From positions 1 through 54,326 of the forward strand of contig JAUUDF010000011.1 of the NCBI GenBank assembly GCA_030826885.1: 54,326 nt of DNA, in the 5' to 3' direction. A model generated the notes under the pieces. That model worked only from the letters and a program-made list of their open reading frames with translations. It did not search any database and had not been told where the DNA came from. The stretch's first letter is position 1, and each line of letters starts with the position of its first letter. Both the position numbers and the translations under genes were made by a program. Below are positions 17,213 to 25,622 of this stretch, piece by piece. Source of the DNA: Sulfurovum sp. GTDB lineage: Bacteria > Campylobacterota > Campylobacteria > Campylobacterales > Sulfurovaceae.

Positions 17213-17648
17213 ATTTTATTACCTTTGCTAATTGTAAAGCGTAGTATAGCTTACATCCGATACAAAAATCGAATAGAACTTCAAGGAAGGCACAAAAAAT
17301 CAGGATGAGTGCTACCAGAGAAGCGAGTTTAAAGTATCCAAACAGAGCAATAAAGGTGATCAGGAATGTTGTTGCCAACCCAAGGTAGAGTGCAAACCGT
17401 TTGGGAGACTCGTCAGAATACTTGGGATCTACCTGCCACTGCTTGAGTATGAACTTTCCTGCCCGTGCAAAAGGACTCCATTGCTCCTGTCTGACTGCAC
17501 GCATTGTAAAATCAAAGAGTATAACATACAAAAAGAAGAAACTGTGTGTTACAGCAAACAACACGGTGAACACCAATACCTGAAAAGAGATTACACGTAC
17601 TAAGTTTGTATCGATGCGTCTGTTGGAGATGGGGCATGAAGGAGACAT
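17193..17648 (-). CDS. DUF4395 family membrane protein
   Basis: A 151-residue protein with the DUF4395 layout: an N-terminal CPISNRRID...VR segment, two pairs of predicted membrane helices (about 20-48 and 88-132), and the C-terminal cysteine motif FCIGCKLYY (127-135). The CPxS and CxGC motifs are typical of the family and suggest thiol chemistry, often near thioredoxin or rhodanese genes. Function is not established. It begins with ATG at 17646-17648 after AAAGGAC, 28 bases beyond the T-run that ends the putative structured RNA. It heads the operon with the Rrf2 regulator and metY. Confidence 0.8.
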   Translation of the reverse strand: MSPSCPISNRRIDTNLVRVISFQVLVFTVLFAVTHSFFFLYVILFDFTMRAVRQEQWSPFARAGKFILKQWQVDPKYSDESPKRFALYLGLATTFLITFIALFGYFKLASLVALILIFCAFLEVLFDFCIGCKLYYALQLAKVIKYDRNFN

Positions 17649-17675
17649 AAAAGTCCTTTGTTAAAAACGTTACAT

Positions 17676-17835
17676 AAAAATAAAAAGCACCTCTAAAGAC
17701 CCTGGTTAGCCACAACATCCGGTTTCTGTTTCAAGATTTAACAATATAAAGGGGAGACTACAACAATCTTAGGAAACCAAATGCCCTTGTCCACCGTGAT
17801 TTACCAGGGTTTTTACAAGTGCTTTTCACTTTTAT
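17676..17835 (-). ncRNA. Rod-shaped structured RNA, 6S RNA-like candidate
   Basis: A minus-strand transcript of about 160 bases from a strong promoter would fold into one long interrupted hairpin. From the ends inward the arms are AAAAGCAC (17819-17826) with GTGCTTTT (17683-17690), ACCCTGGT (17803-17810) with ACCAGGGT (17699-17706), GGTTTC (17773-17778) with GAAACC (17721-17726), and AAGATT (17765-17770) with AATCTT (17733-17738). All four are perfect. Between the second and third stems lies a large asymmetric bubble (24 and 14 bases), and a T-rich run follows the last arm. Long stem, central bubble, sigma-70 promoter and size are those of 6S RNA, the RNA-polymerase-binding regulator. The alternative is a leader/attenuator of the DUF4395-rrf2-metY operon 28 bases downstream. 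I see no known SAM-riboswitch core. Confidence 0.5.
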
Positions 17836-17841
17836 GACCGA

Positions 17842-17870
17842 AGTATAGCCTATTTCAGAATTAATGTCAA
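17842..17870 (-). promoter_or_regulatory. Near-consensus sigma-70 promoter (TTGACA-17-TATACT)
   Basis: On the minus strand TTGACA (17865-17870) and TATACT (17842-17847) are separated by exactly 17 bases. It is the only promoter in the window with a full -35 box, which is unusual for this phylum and fits a highly transcribed stable RNA. The expected start is near 17835. Confidence 0.8.
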
Positions 17871-17915
17871 GTAAATCTATTGATTTTATTAATTTTATCT
17901 GTTTTCCCCCTTGTT

Positions 17916-19403
17916 TCAGGAAGTGAGAAAGGTATGAAAATGGCTTCTTATATACGCCAGAGCATCCTTTTTTGTACCGATTGTACCATCCATCTGTTTT
18001 TCGTAAACATCATCGAGTATTGTCTTAAAGTGTGGAGACGGTCGCATACCGAGGGCAATAAGATCTCTGCCCAAAATCAGAGGTTTCAACGGTTCATCTT
18101 TAACCTGAAGTCTCTGCGCCTCTTTTAAAAGCCACTCGCCTGCTGCGTACTCTCCCTGCTGCGCTTCAGGTGTTGTGCGTCCCAGAAAGTCGGCTTTGGC
18201 GACCAGAACCAGCTCTTCAATGTTCACCTTTGTCGCCAAACGGCGAATGGCGCCTGCCTTGGCACCCTGTGCATAAAACTGCGAAGGTTTGAGGTGGTGT
18301 TCTACCAGCGGCAAAATGCTTTCTATGAAGTCATGTTCATCGGTAAGCCGATAGAGCAGATCTCTTGTGGGCTCTATGCCGGCTCGTTCATGCCCAGTCG
18401 AACGTACTCGTTTGACATTATGAAGATCCGGAAACGGGTTTTGCGAAAGAATCTCCTTCCATGCCCTCACCTCTCCACTCTCAAACTCGATTGTTGTCGT
18501 CACAGGTTTACCCAGATCGTGACAGAGTTCGGCAAACAAAAGCTTTAACCTCTGTTTTTCATACATAGGATGTTCCTGATGCACATCTAAAAGCTGCTGC
18601 ATCGCATCCACAGACATCATGGTGTGTATCCACACATCCCCTTCAGGATGCCATTTGGGATCCTGCGGACAGCAAATAAGCGCATGCAGTTGGGGGAAAT
18701 AGCGTTCTGTGATGCCCCACTCTCTCATCAGTTCAAAGCCGACCGAGGGTTTGGGCGCTTTTAGCAGCAGTTTTTTCCACTCTGCATAGACCCGCTCTTT
18801 GGGCAGTTCCTCAAGCATGCCCTCCCGGACCATCTCTTTGCACAATGCTGCAGTTTCGGGTGCTACCCTGAAACCGAAACGTGCAGCAAACTGCATGGCG
18901 CGGTAAATACGAAGTGGGTCTTCTATAAAAGTGGCATCATCAATGTGCCTCAGCATACCGTTTTGTATATCCTGCAGGCCTCCGTAAGGATCGATAATCT
19001 CACCGCTTTGTATATCCAGTCCCATGGCATTGATGGTAAAATCTCTGCGTCGTGCGGCCGTAGCAAAATCGAGCGAGCCGTTGACGGTTACGTCAAATCC
19101 GCGATGGCCTCTGCCGGTTTTTTCTTCCGTTCTGGGCAAGGAGAAGTCATATTCCTCCCCGTTGCTATGCAGTTTTACCACACCGAAACTCTTGCCTACC
19201 TGACTGACGCTGCCAAAGGGTTTAAGAAGGGCTTCGAGTGTATCAAGAGAATCAAGAGAGTAGACTTCCACATCGAAGTCTTTGAGCGTTGTTCCCATGA
19301 CCAAGTCTCTGACAGCACCACCGACAAGTATGGCTCTGGCACCTGCTTTGTGCAGTGCATCGGCGATCTTGCTCAGTTGTGTTTGCTCAAAGGTCAATCG
19401 CAT
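17916..19403 (-). CDS. cca: CCA tRNA nucleotidyltransferase / polyA-polymerase-like with HD domain
   Basis: A 495-residue class II nucleotidyltransferase. The head domain carries LVGGAVRDLVMG and the catalytic DFDVEVY. RRDFTINAMG and the ...HIDDATFIEDPLRIYRAMQFAARF stretch follow, then the ERVYAEW neck/body motif. The C-terminal half has an HD-type region around CHDLGKPVT (residues about 300-310) and a long helical tail. It repairs or builds the 3' CCA of tRNA; the HD part in related enzymes acts on 2',3'-cyclic phosphates. Its first bases overlap the DUF2237 gene by 17, so the two are likely co-expressed. Confidence 0.9.
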   Translation of the reverse strand: MRLTFEQTQLSKIADALHKAGARAILVGGAVRDLVMGTTLKDFDVEVYSLDSLDTLEALLKPFGSVSQVGKSFGVVKLHSNGEEYDFSLPRTEEKTGRGHRGFDVTVNGSLDFATAARRRDFTINAMGLDIQSGEIIDPYGGLQDIQNGMLRHIDDATFIEDPLRIYRAMQFAARFGFRVAPETAALCKEMVREGMLEELPKERVYAEWKKLLLKAPKPSVGFELMREWGITERYFPQLHALICCPQDPKWHPEGDVWIHTMMSVDAMQQLLDVHQEHPMYEKQRLKLLFAELCHDLGKPVTTTIEFESGEVRAWKEILSQNPFPDLHNVKRVRSTGHERAGIEPTRDLLYRLTDEHDFIESILPLVEHHLKPSQFYAQGAKAGAIRRLATKVNIEELVLVAKADFLGRTTPEAQQGEYAAGEWLLKEAQRLQVKDEPLKPLILGRDLIALGMRPSPHFKTILDDVYEKQMDGTIGTKKDALAYIRSHFHTFLTS

Positions 19404-19758
19404 ATGATTTCAGCGTCTCCAGATCGATCAGTTCCAGCATACGCTCATGTGTTGCATGAATAAAAATATGCGGTGCCATCCCGTCATGGTGTGCCTGCAC
19501 GAAACGGGGACCGGAAAGGCACCAGCTCTGGCCGGGCTTTACCCCTGCAAAATTGAATTCCGGACGCGGTGTAGAGAGATCGTTTCCGACACGTTTTGAA
19601 TAGGCAAGAAACGCTTCTGTAGCATAGATGCACACGGCATGTACACCCGGATTGTCTTTACCCGAAAAGCAGGTACCGTCACGGTAAAATCCCGTCAGCG
19701 GTTTGAGACTGCATGGCTCCAGCGGCTCTCCAAGTACATTTTTTGGCTCATTCATCAT
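19387..19758 (-). CDS. DUF2237 family protein
   Basis: A 123-residue protein starting at the ATG at 19756-19758, which follows AAGGAGAAGCA; upstream starts would overlap the preceding gene by 75 bases. Family features are LGEPLEPCS, GFYRDGTC, HAVCIYATEAFLAYSKRVGNDLSTPRPEFNF (pieces of it), PGQSWCLSGPRF and a buried HATHE. The conserved cysteines and histidine suggest a small enzyme or ligand-binding protein, but no function is established. It sits between an unknown gene (stop/start overlap) and cca. Confidence 0.85.
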   Translation of the reverse strand: MMNEPKNVLGEPLEPCSLKPLTGFYRDGTCFSGKDNPGVHAVCIYATEAFLAYSKRVGNDLSTPRPEFNFAGVKPGQSWCLSGPRFVQAHHDGMAPHIFIHATHERMLELIDLETLKSYAIDL

Positions 19759-20429
19759 TGCTTCTCCTTCGATGGCGGGCAGACGAAATGGCGCATATTC
19801 ACCTCCCCGAGTCGCTCGTGCCATCCAATACATATGTGCGATGTTCCCTTTTCAATGTCAATATAACAGTCGCCAAAATAGTGTCTCAGTACCGCACCGA
19901 CCTCTTTGTCTGAAGGCAGTACAGCCATCCAGACAAACGGCACTGTTTTGAGTGAAGGCACCTCCTTGCAGCTTCGCATCAAATCGCGCAATTGACTCTC
20001 TGCCAGGCAGGGTGTCATCGTTTCATCATAGAGGCTCAATGTCACGACACCGCGTATGCCGAACGTATCGACAAGCTTTTTCCATTTGTCATCCGGATAT
20101 TTGGGTTCATAACGAAACAGATCACACTCTTTTTCATGACAGAGTGCCCATACCCGTTTCAGTGCCTGTGGCACATCTGTTTTTAAGGCATTGAGTGTCT
20201 CTATGGTATAGATGTTTGGAGTATAACCTTCAGCATCAAGAAGCGATTTCTCGGCAAAATAGGCTTGTGCCGAGGCATCCATACGCTGCTTGTGGTGTAT
20301 GACCCCAACGGGAAAATCGGTTTTCCAGTGTAAACAGGAGTCAATATCGAGACTCTCTCTAAACGCTGTTGCATCAAAAGCATCCGTTGCGTGGACTTTT
20401 TTCTCCAAATGTGCAATAATCTCCTGCAT
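19755..20429 (-). CDS. Uncharacterised cytoplasmic protein
   Basis: A protein of 224 residues that I do not recognise. There is no signal peptide or membrane helix. It is mixed alpha/beta with several tryptophans and charged loops. The C-terminal third has strands VPFVWMAVLPS and TSHICIGWHERLG that could form a small barrel. The second ATG (20427-20429) is chosen because GGAGG lies 5 bases before it, while the first ATG at 20432 leaves almost no spacing. Its TGA overlaps the DUF2237 ATG. There are scattered cysteines (CLHW, CHEKECDLF, CYIDI) but no tight metal motif. Function unknown. Confidence 0.6.
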   Translation of the reverse strand: MQEIIAHLEKKVHATDAFDATAFRESLDIDSCLHWKTDFPVGVIHHKQRMDASAQAYFAEKSLLDAEGYTPNIYTIETLNALKTDVPQALKRVWALCHEKECDLFRYEPKYPDDKWKKLVDTFGIRGVVTLSLYDETMTPCLAESQLRDLMRSCKEVPSLKTVPFVWMAVLPSDKEVGAVLRHYFGDCYIDIEKGTSHICIGWHERLGEVNMRHFVCPPSKEKQ

Positions 20430-20560
20430 CATGCCTCCTTCTTCTAATATCTATATTAAACCTAGCATCTTCTCTCTTAATGGGAATAACACTTTCAAAC
20501 ACTCAAGACGCATAGCGGACCGGATGTAAACGAGCGAAACACCCAAGTATAAAAATGTGG

Positions 20561-20944
20561 CTAATCTCCGCCGCCGCACGCTCCATCACCGCCAACCCCT
20601 TCACAATGGTATTGCTCTCCGGAAACATCCGGCCCGTATGTATTCATACTGTTTGGGTATCCATCGGGTTTTGTCCGGGCATAGCGAATGTGCAGCAGCA
20701 GTGAGAGTACTCCTGCTGTCAGCCAGTTTCGCTGCCACCACTGCTTCGCAGGTTTGGGGATCTGATTGAGAAAGTAGGAGACCGTTACGGCACCAATGAG
20801 AGGTACAAACCATACAAACAGCATCTGTACCGTTTTTTGCAACAGTGAATAGACCTCATCACGAAGCAAACGGTAACTCGTGACCATATTAAGGAGTACT
20901 ACATACGCCCCGAAGAAGATCACCGGCCCTTTTAGCGTAACCAT
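20561..20944 (-). CDS. Small membrane protein with Gly/Cys-rich tail
   Basis: A 127-residue protein with three predicted membrane segments (about 5-22, 38-60 and 72-86). A polar region and a short tail rich in glycine and cysteine follow (CEGVGGDGACGGGD). Similar GGxGxCGGGG tails occur on unrelated small membrane proteins, but I cannot assign a family. The ATG overlaps the last 13 bases of the M16 peptidase gene, so it is probably translated with it. The tail could bind metal or be a processing site; neither is shown. Confidence 0.6.
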   Translation of the reverse strand: MVTLKGPVIFFGAYVVLLNMVTSYRLLRDEVYSLLQKTVQMLFVWFVPLIGAVTVSYFLNQIPKPAKQWWQRNWLTAGVLSLLLHIRYARTKPDGYPNSMNTYGPDVSGEQYHCEGVGGDGACGGGD

Positions 20945-22884
20945 TTCTCCAGATCCTCTTTGAGATGCTGGGCGTTGGTGCTACGGATGAAGTAGACACT
21001 GCCGTCTTTGAGTGTCAGTTTGACCAGCGGTTTGTAAAAGCGCAGCATCGTACCGATGGTTCGGCTATATTGACGCTCTTTAAAAGGTACGACTTCTACC
21101 CGTTCTACCATCTCTTTACGTATGGGCAGAACATGGTTTCCGACAGCCACAATGGCATCATCGATGACGATCAGTTTGGCATAGTATCGCCATAGCGTAC
21201 GGTAAAGCAGGAAAAAGATCAACATATATGTCAACGGATCGATCAGGGAGAACAAATAGCCCCACGGTACATCAATGCTTTTGAGGTAGTAGGGATCGCC
21301 CGTAAGCCACTTAAAGGCGAAATAGATCACCCAGTCACTGAGAATCAGCGCAACGATTATCGTAAATGTGATAATGATAAATCCTGTAAAACGGCTGCTG
21401 ACACGCCGCTGAAAAACAATGTCTCTATGCGTGAATGCAATACCTTTCTGTCTCATTTCACGTCTTATCAGCATGATATAGACAGCCACAAACAGTGCCA
21501 GTACAAGCAGGGAAAGCAGCAGTGTCTCCATGGGGAAGAAGTAGTAGTCTCTGTAAACAAACTTGTAGCCGTTTTGGGGCATAAACGCTTCGCGTACACT
21601 TTTTTGAAGAAATTCGGGCGTTATGGACTTGAAAATATCATAGGAGGTTCTCTCTGTGATGTTCTGTTCCTCTCTAAGATACTGCTGCATACTGATCAAC
21701 CCCATCAAGGTATCGGTATCGTGTTCAATGGAGCGGTAGTAGGCGTCGTCATACTGCTTGAGTGCATTCTGTATGGTTTGTACACTCATCCCCTCTACAT
21801 CCGAAGAAATCATCGCTTCAGCCGCTTTGATGTTGTCAGAAAATACTTCTGAAAGTCCGTCAAAACCGATACATGCCACCTGTGCCCTGTCACTGCCGAA
21901 ACTGTTGTCACTGACCGTGTAGGTTTTGCCGTCTTTGTTGCGCAGCTGCTGCTGAAGGCGCTGGGCCAATGAACGGGTATAGACACTCAAAGCCAGATAT
22001 TTTCTGTAGTCATCAAGCAGATACTTGGTACCGATGTAGGCATAGTTGTCTCCTGTTCCCTCATAAAAGCGTCTGTAGGGACGTCCGTTGAGTTTCGGGG
22101 TAAAATGCGGTTCGACGACTCTGGCACTGCCGTTTTTGTCAATACTGCCAAAATAACGGAGTATCTGCTCTCTCATCCTCTCGGCATCGAACTTTCCGGC
22201 AATAAAAAGTTTCATATTTGCAGGGTAGTAGTAAGTGGTGTAGCGCTGCATCACCTCATTGAGTGTAAAACGTCTGTTGTTTTGCTGTGCATGGTAACGG
22301 TCGGGGAGCTCTTTCTTTTTGGGCAAACCGAAGTCCTGACGGTAGATGTCATCACGCGGAGCCATAATGCTCTGCAGGAAATGCTTGAGTGCATACAGCG
22401 GTCTGTGGTACCAGTGTGGTTCGCCTATTTCGGTCTGCAGCGCCTGTTTCTCCACCCTCAGATCTTCCTGCGTGACATTTTTGTCAAAAAGCATCTGTGC
22501 AAAGGTCTTTACCAGCCAGTCTGCCTTCGAAGGCGCAATAGCCGCGACATAGCCCGTCTCATACCGCTTGGTAAAACCGTTGACATCCGTCCCGCCCTCA
22601 TCCTGAATGTAGTCGAGGTAGTCTCTGTGCGGCACTCGGGCATCACGAAAGACCACGTGCTCGACCAAATGTGAAATCCCGTAGGTATTGTCGGTCTCAT
22701 TGTCGTACCCTACCCCGACATCTACCTCCAACTGTACCTTCTCCGCCTTCGGGTCTGAGAGCATATAGACCTGCATACCGTTATCGAGTTTCATATAGGC
22801 AACATTTTTAAAAGGATCTTCTGTCTGCGCAGCCAGTACCGTCACATAACACAGCATCAGCCACAGTATCACCGTTTTCATCAT
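20932..22884 (-). CDS. Exported M16 metallopeptidase fused to membrane helices and a PH-like domain
   Basis: A 650-residue protein with a cleavable-looking signal peptide (about 1-19, ending VLAAQ). The M16 active site follows: His72-x-x-Glu75-His76 in HLVEHVVF, and the third ligand Glu152, 76 residues later, as in insulinase-type peptidases. One M16 pair of domains covers about 20-460. From about 480 the protein changes character: three membrane helices (480-500, 530-555, 565-590), then a soluble end (about 590-650) with the strand pattern of a bacterial PH domain (VVPFKERQYS, VKLTLKDGSVYFI). I know of no standard family with this order. The start is the ATG at 22882-22884, as the -10 box at 22942-22947 excludes longer versions. 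Substrate unknown. Confidence 0.75.
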   Translation of the reverse strand: MMKTVILWLMLCYVTVLAAQTEDPFKNVAYMKLDNGMQVYMLSDPKAEKVQLEVDVGVGYDNETDNTYGISHLVEHVVFRDARVPHRDYLDYIQDEGGTDVNGFTKRYETGYVAAIAPSKADWLVKTFAQMLFDKNVTQEDLRVEKQALQTEIGEPHWYHRPLYALKHFLQSIMAPRDDIYRQDFGLPKKKELPDRYHAQQNNRRFTLNEVMQRYTTYYYPANMKLFIAGKFDAERMREQILRYFGSIDKNGSARVVEPHFTPKLNGRPYRRFYEGTGDNYAYIGTKYLLDDYRKYLALSVYTRSLAQRLQQQLRNKDGKTYTVSDNSFGSDRAQVACIGFDGLSEVFSDNIKAAEAMISSDVEGMSVQTIQNALKQYDDAYYRSIEHDTDTLMGLISMQQYLREEQNITERTSYDIFKSITPEFLQKSVREAFMPQNGYKFVYRDYYFFPMETLLLSLLVLALFVAVYIMLIRREMRQKGIAFTHRDIVFQRRVSSRFTGFIIITFTIIVALILSDWVIYFAFKWLTGDPYYLKSIDVPWGYLFSLIDPLTYMLIFFLLYRTLWRYYAKLIVIDDAIVAVGNHVLPIRKEMVERVEVVPFKERQYSRTIGTMLRFYKPLVKLTLKDGSVYFIRSTNAQHLKEDLEKWLR

Positions 22885-22941
22885 CTCTGTTTTCCTTTTA
22901 ACTGGGTTTAACTTGGTTGAAATAACAATATAAAAAAGAGA

Positions 22942-22947
22942 ATTATA
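22942..22947 (-). promoter_or_regulatory. -10 box (TATAAT) for the M16 fusion gene
   Basis: TATAAT on the minus strand, 57 bases before the ATG. The leader between them holds two AGTTAAA copies close together. The box lies inside an upstream extension of the reading frame and so shows that the extension is not translated. Confidence 0.5.
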
Positions 22948-23003
22948 ACCGATATTTATCAAAAAAGTTAAACAATACACAGAATCATAAACTATAGGCA
23001 GCA

Positions 23004-25406
23004 CTACTCACCATAGGCACCAATATCTTCATGTGCTGAACCTGCTACGGGTCTTAGAAAGTCATCCGATTGCGGATCCAGACTGATGAAACGCGGCTCT
23101 TCATTACCATTCCATGAGTTGTCTGTACCTTCATTGCCAGTAAAAGGAGTCTGGTTGTCATAGGCAATGTTCTTTTCTACCGTCGTATCGTATGTACCGA
23201 GGAACCCTTCTGCCGCGTTTTGGTAGGCGGTATTGTAGAGGAAACGCACCTCTCTTCCTGAATTAAAATCAAAGCCTCTGCTCTTGTTGCCATAGGAAAT
23301 ATTGTGTATGACTTTCGCTCTTCTGCCTTTGGGGGCATCCGGGTCGGAAGCGTTTCCTCCTGCTTTGATACCGTTGCCGTCTCCACTGTTGATACCGTTA
23401 TCCGATACCCTGTTGTATAGAACGCTCGTATCATTCGATCGCCAAGTGTCTATGCCGTCGTCACTGTTACGATAGACACTGTTGTGCAATACCTGATTGC
23501 ATTTTCCCGAAGAGACGGCAATACCGTCTGCGTTGCCGCCATCGGAGGCAAAAGCGACATCGGAGTTGTCATGTACGAGATTGTCACTGACAATGTTGTA
23601 GCCCTTGGCATAAGGGGTGTCATACCCTGCCTCGTTTTCATTCCAGACACCTCCGTAGATACCGACACCCGGAAGCATATTCTGATGCAGATGACACCCC
23701 ACAACCCTGTTGTAACTTCCACGTAACGCGATACCCTCATAGCCCATATACCGCACTTCAATATTTCTGATGAAAATATACTCACCCGTAATACGCATAC
23801 CGACATCTCTTGAGTTGGTATGTGCCTGCGCATATTCAACGCTGCTGTAGGGTCCTTCGATTACAGCATGCTCTCCTGGATAGCTCTCTACAACAATCGG
23901 ATGCTGCGCATTTGCATGCTCAGAGAGTACCAGTGCATGGTCTATTACATACTCCCCTCCTCTTAAAAAGACTATATCTCCTGCCGTGGCTTTGGCAAAT
24001 GCCTTTGCGATGGTACATGGTGTATTCTCGCTACAGCTCTCACCACTGCCATCGGCCGCAGCGAACAATGACCCCTTCTCTATAGGTGTAGGACGAACAT
24101 CACGTTTACCGATGATGATTGATTCACCCTCCATCGCACAATAGTCAATATCGTAATCTTCCAATTCACTATGTGCATTGTAGTGCCTTCCTGCACAATC
24201 GCCGCTATAATAGGCATCATCCTCTGCTCTCAGTGCCTGTTTGATTTGTGCATAGCTTGATTTTCTGACATTCTCAATGGAGTCGTATCCCGAAGTGCTG
24301 TGCGTAAAAGCATCATCACACAAGGCGCCGACAATATGGATGAGATCCTTTTTGGCCAGTACTGCATCGAAACTTCCGGCTACATAGCCATGGTTATTTT
24401 CGGGCAAAGTCAAAAACATACGTTTCGTCTGCGAGGCAAGGTTCCATATGCTTAAATCTATACGCGGGTCAGTGCCTGTGCCCACGACGCCGTTCATCTG
24501 CAAAAAAGCCACATTGCATCTAAGTGTTTCAAGGTCGATCCGGTTCATATCGAATGCAAACCATCCGTCAATCGAAAGAACTAAACTTGCATCAGTTCCA
24601 TACCCTCTGTCTTGAAAATAGCGCATGGTATAAAACGCCTGTCCTCCTCCCTGCGAATGCCCCATCACGGCCAGTTTGTCAAGTGTAAGCCCGTGAGCCT
24701 GCTTTGCAGTCTCTATTGCACTTTCGAAAATATGTATGTTATAGGCAATATCGTACCCAGCGCCCTGCTCGCCACCAATAACGAAGTAACCGTGTGATGC
24801 CAGATATTGCATAATGCCTCTATAGTTGTCTATATGAGAGGAACTCCCGCCGCCTTCCAAAAAGAGCACCACAGGCATACCTTCATGAATGCCATTGCGG
24901 GGGTAATAGACCACATAGTGTTCATCACTCAGCCCATCCTGCGGATAGCGATCTACCTGATAGGGACCTGGCTGTTCATACCTGTTCAATTCCTCTACTT
25001 TAAAACGATAACGGGCCTGTATATGTGTGGAGTCGTGAAAGAAGAGCCTTACTTCATACTCGCCCGCAGGCATTGGTTTTGCATCTTTGTTCAACAATGT
25101 GGTAGCGCCGGTAACCCAGTTCCAGGCAATCGCATTGGCACGCTCGCTGCTCTCTCCCACTCTAAAGACCCCCGCCCAGTCCCTGTCCCCCGAGAGTAAA
25201 AGATTGGTCTGCACAGAAACCGCTTCTGTGGGACGGTAGGTATATCGCAGTGTCTCTATGGGTGGAAGCGTATAGGGTACAAAAGTAGTGATATCTCCTG
25301 CCATTATCGGTACCCAGCCTGTTTTGGCGATACTTTTTTCTGCCTGCAGTGTACACACCAGCATGAACACCCATACAATACGATTGATCCAATCCATACT
25401 TCTCAT
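23004..25406 (-). CDS. Secreted alpha/beta-hydrolase fused to a parallel beta-helix (pectate-lyase-like) domain
   Basis: An 800-residue exported protein. A signal peptide (about 1-22) and a beta-rich N-terminal domain (about 45-140) come first. Next is an alpha/beta hydrolase with nucleophile Ser251 in GHSQGG, an oxyanion-type EGGG at 184-187 and a probable catalytic His339 in NNHG. Residues about 445-800 are a right-handed parallel beta-helix. It begins with the GS..N.PC-AKA-GD-V-LRGG-Y pattern common to polysaccharide lyase 9 / chondroitinase-B-like proteins, followed by many N-x-V/I-x-x-N turns. The hydrolase half resembles cutinase/chlorophyllase-like esterases. A combined deacylase-lyase acting on a polysaccharide is plausible but unproven. 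The ATG at 25406 has AAAGGAT 8 bases upstream. Lone gene with its own AT-rich leader. Confidence 0.78.
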   Translation of the reverse strand: MRSMDWINRIVWVFMLVCTLQAEKSIAKTGWVPIMAGDITTFVPYTLPPIETLRYTYRPTEAVSVQTNLLLSGDRDWAGVFRVGESSERANAIAWNWVTGATTLLNKDAKPMPAGEYEVRLFFHDSTHIQARYRFKVEELNRYEQPGPYQVDRYPQDGLSDEHYVVYYPRNGIHEGMPVVLFLEGGGSSSHIDNYRGIMQYLASHGYFVIGGEQGAGYDIAYNIHIFESAIETAKQAHGLTLDKLAVMGHSQGGGQAFYTMRYFQDRGYGTDASLVLSIDGWFAFDMNRIDLETLRCNVAFLQMNGVVGTGTDPRIDLSIWNLASQTKRMFLTLPENNHGYVAGSFDAVLAKKDLIHIVGALCDDAFTHSTSGYDSIENVRKSSYAQIKQALRAEDDAYYSGDCAGRHYNAHSELEDYDIDYCAMEGESIIIGKRDVRPTPIEKGSLFAAADGSGESCSENTPCTIAKAFAKATAGDIVFLRGGEYVIDHALVLSEHANAQHPIVVESYPGEHAVIEGPYSSVEYAQAHTNSRDVGMRITGEYIFIRNIEVRYMGYEGIALRGSYNRVVGCHLHQNMLPGVGIYGGVWNENEAGYDTPYAKGYNIVSDNLVHDNSDVAFASDGGNADGIAVSSGKCNQVLHNSVYRNSDDGIDTWRSNDTSVLYNRVSDNGINSGDGNGIKAGGNASDPDAPKGRRAKVIHNISYGNKSRGFDFNSGREVRFLYNTAYQNAAEGFLGTYDTTVEKNIAYDNQTPFTGNEGTDNSWNGNEEPRFISLDPQSDDFLRPVAGSAHEDIGAYGE

Positions 25407-25622
25407 GATTCTATCCTTTCAGATACAGTGACCAATACATATCATCTGAACGTTCCAGTTGGAGAAATGTACTGCTTTATCTTCATCTTATCTAAAAAAT
25501 ATATCACAATTACAATAAAATATTTTTATTACATTAATAAAAGTAAATTAATGTTTTTTATTTTTAAAATAACCCCATCTACGCTATACTAAAAGATAAA
25601 AATGCATACAAAAGGAAATACC
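25407..25622. other. AT-rich divergent intergenic region
   Basis: A 216-base spacer, far richer in A/T than its neighbours, between the esterase-beta-helix gene (minus) and the nitroreductase gene (plus). It holds TATACT (25585-25590) as a likely -10 box for the nitroreductase and several possible -10 boxes for the minus gene. A small inverted repeat, ATTAAT-x8-ATTAAT, is also present near 25534-25553. No gene is seen. Confidence 0.6.

Noticed and set aside
17649-17840. SAM-type riboswitch before the sulfur operon
   Set aside because: The stems do not form a SAM-I junction, and its conserved core strings are absent; the rod shape is closer to 6S RNA.
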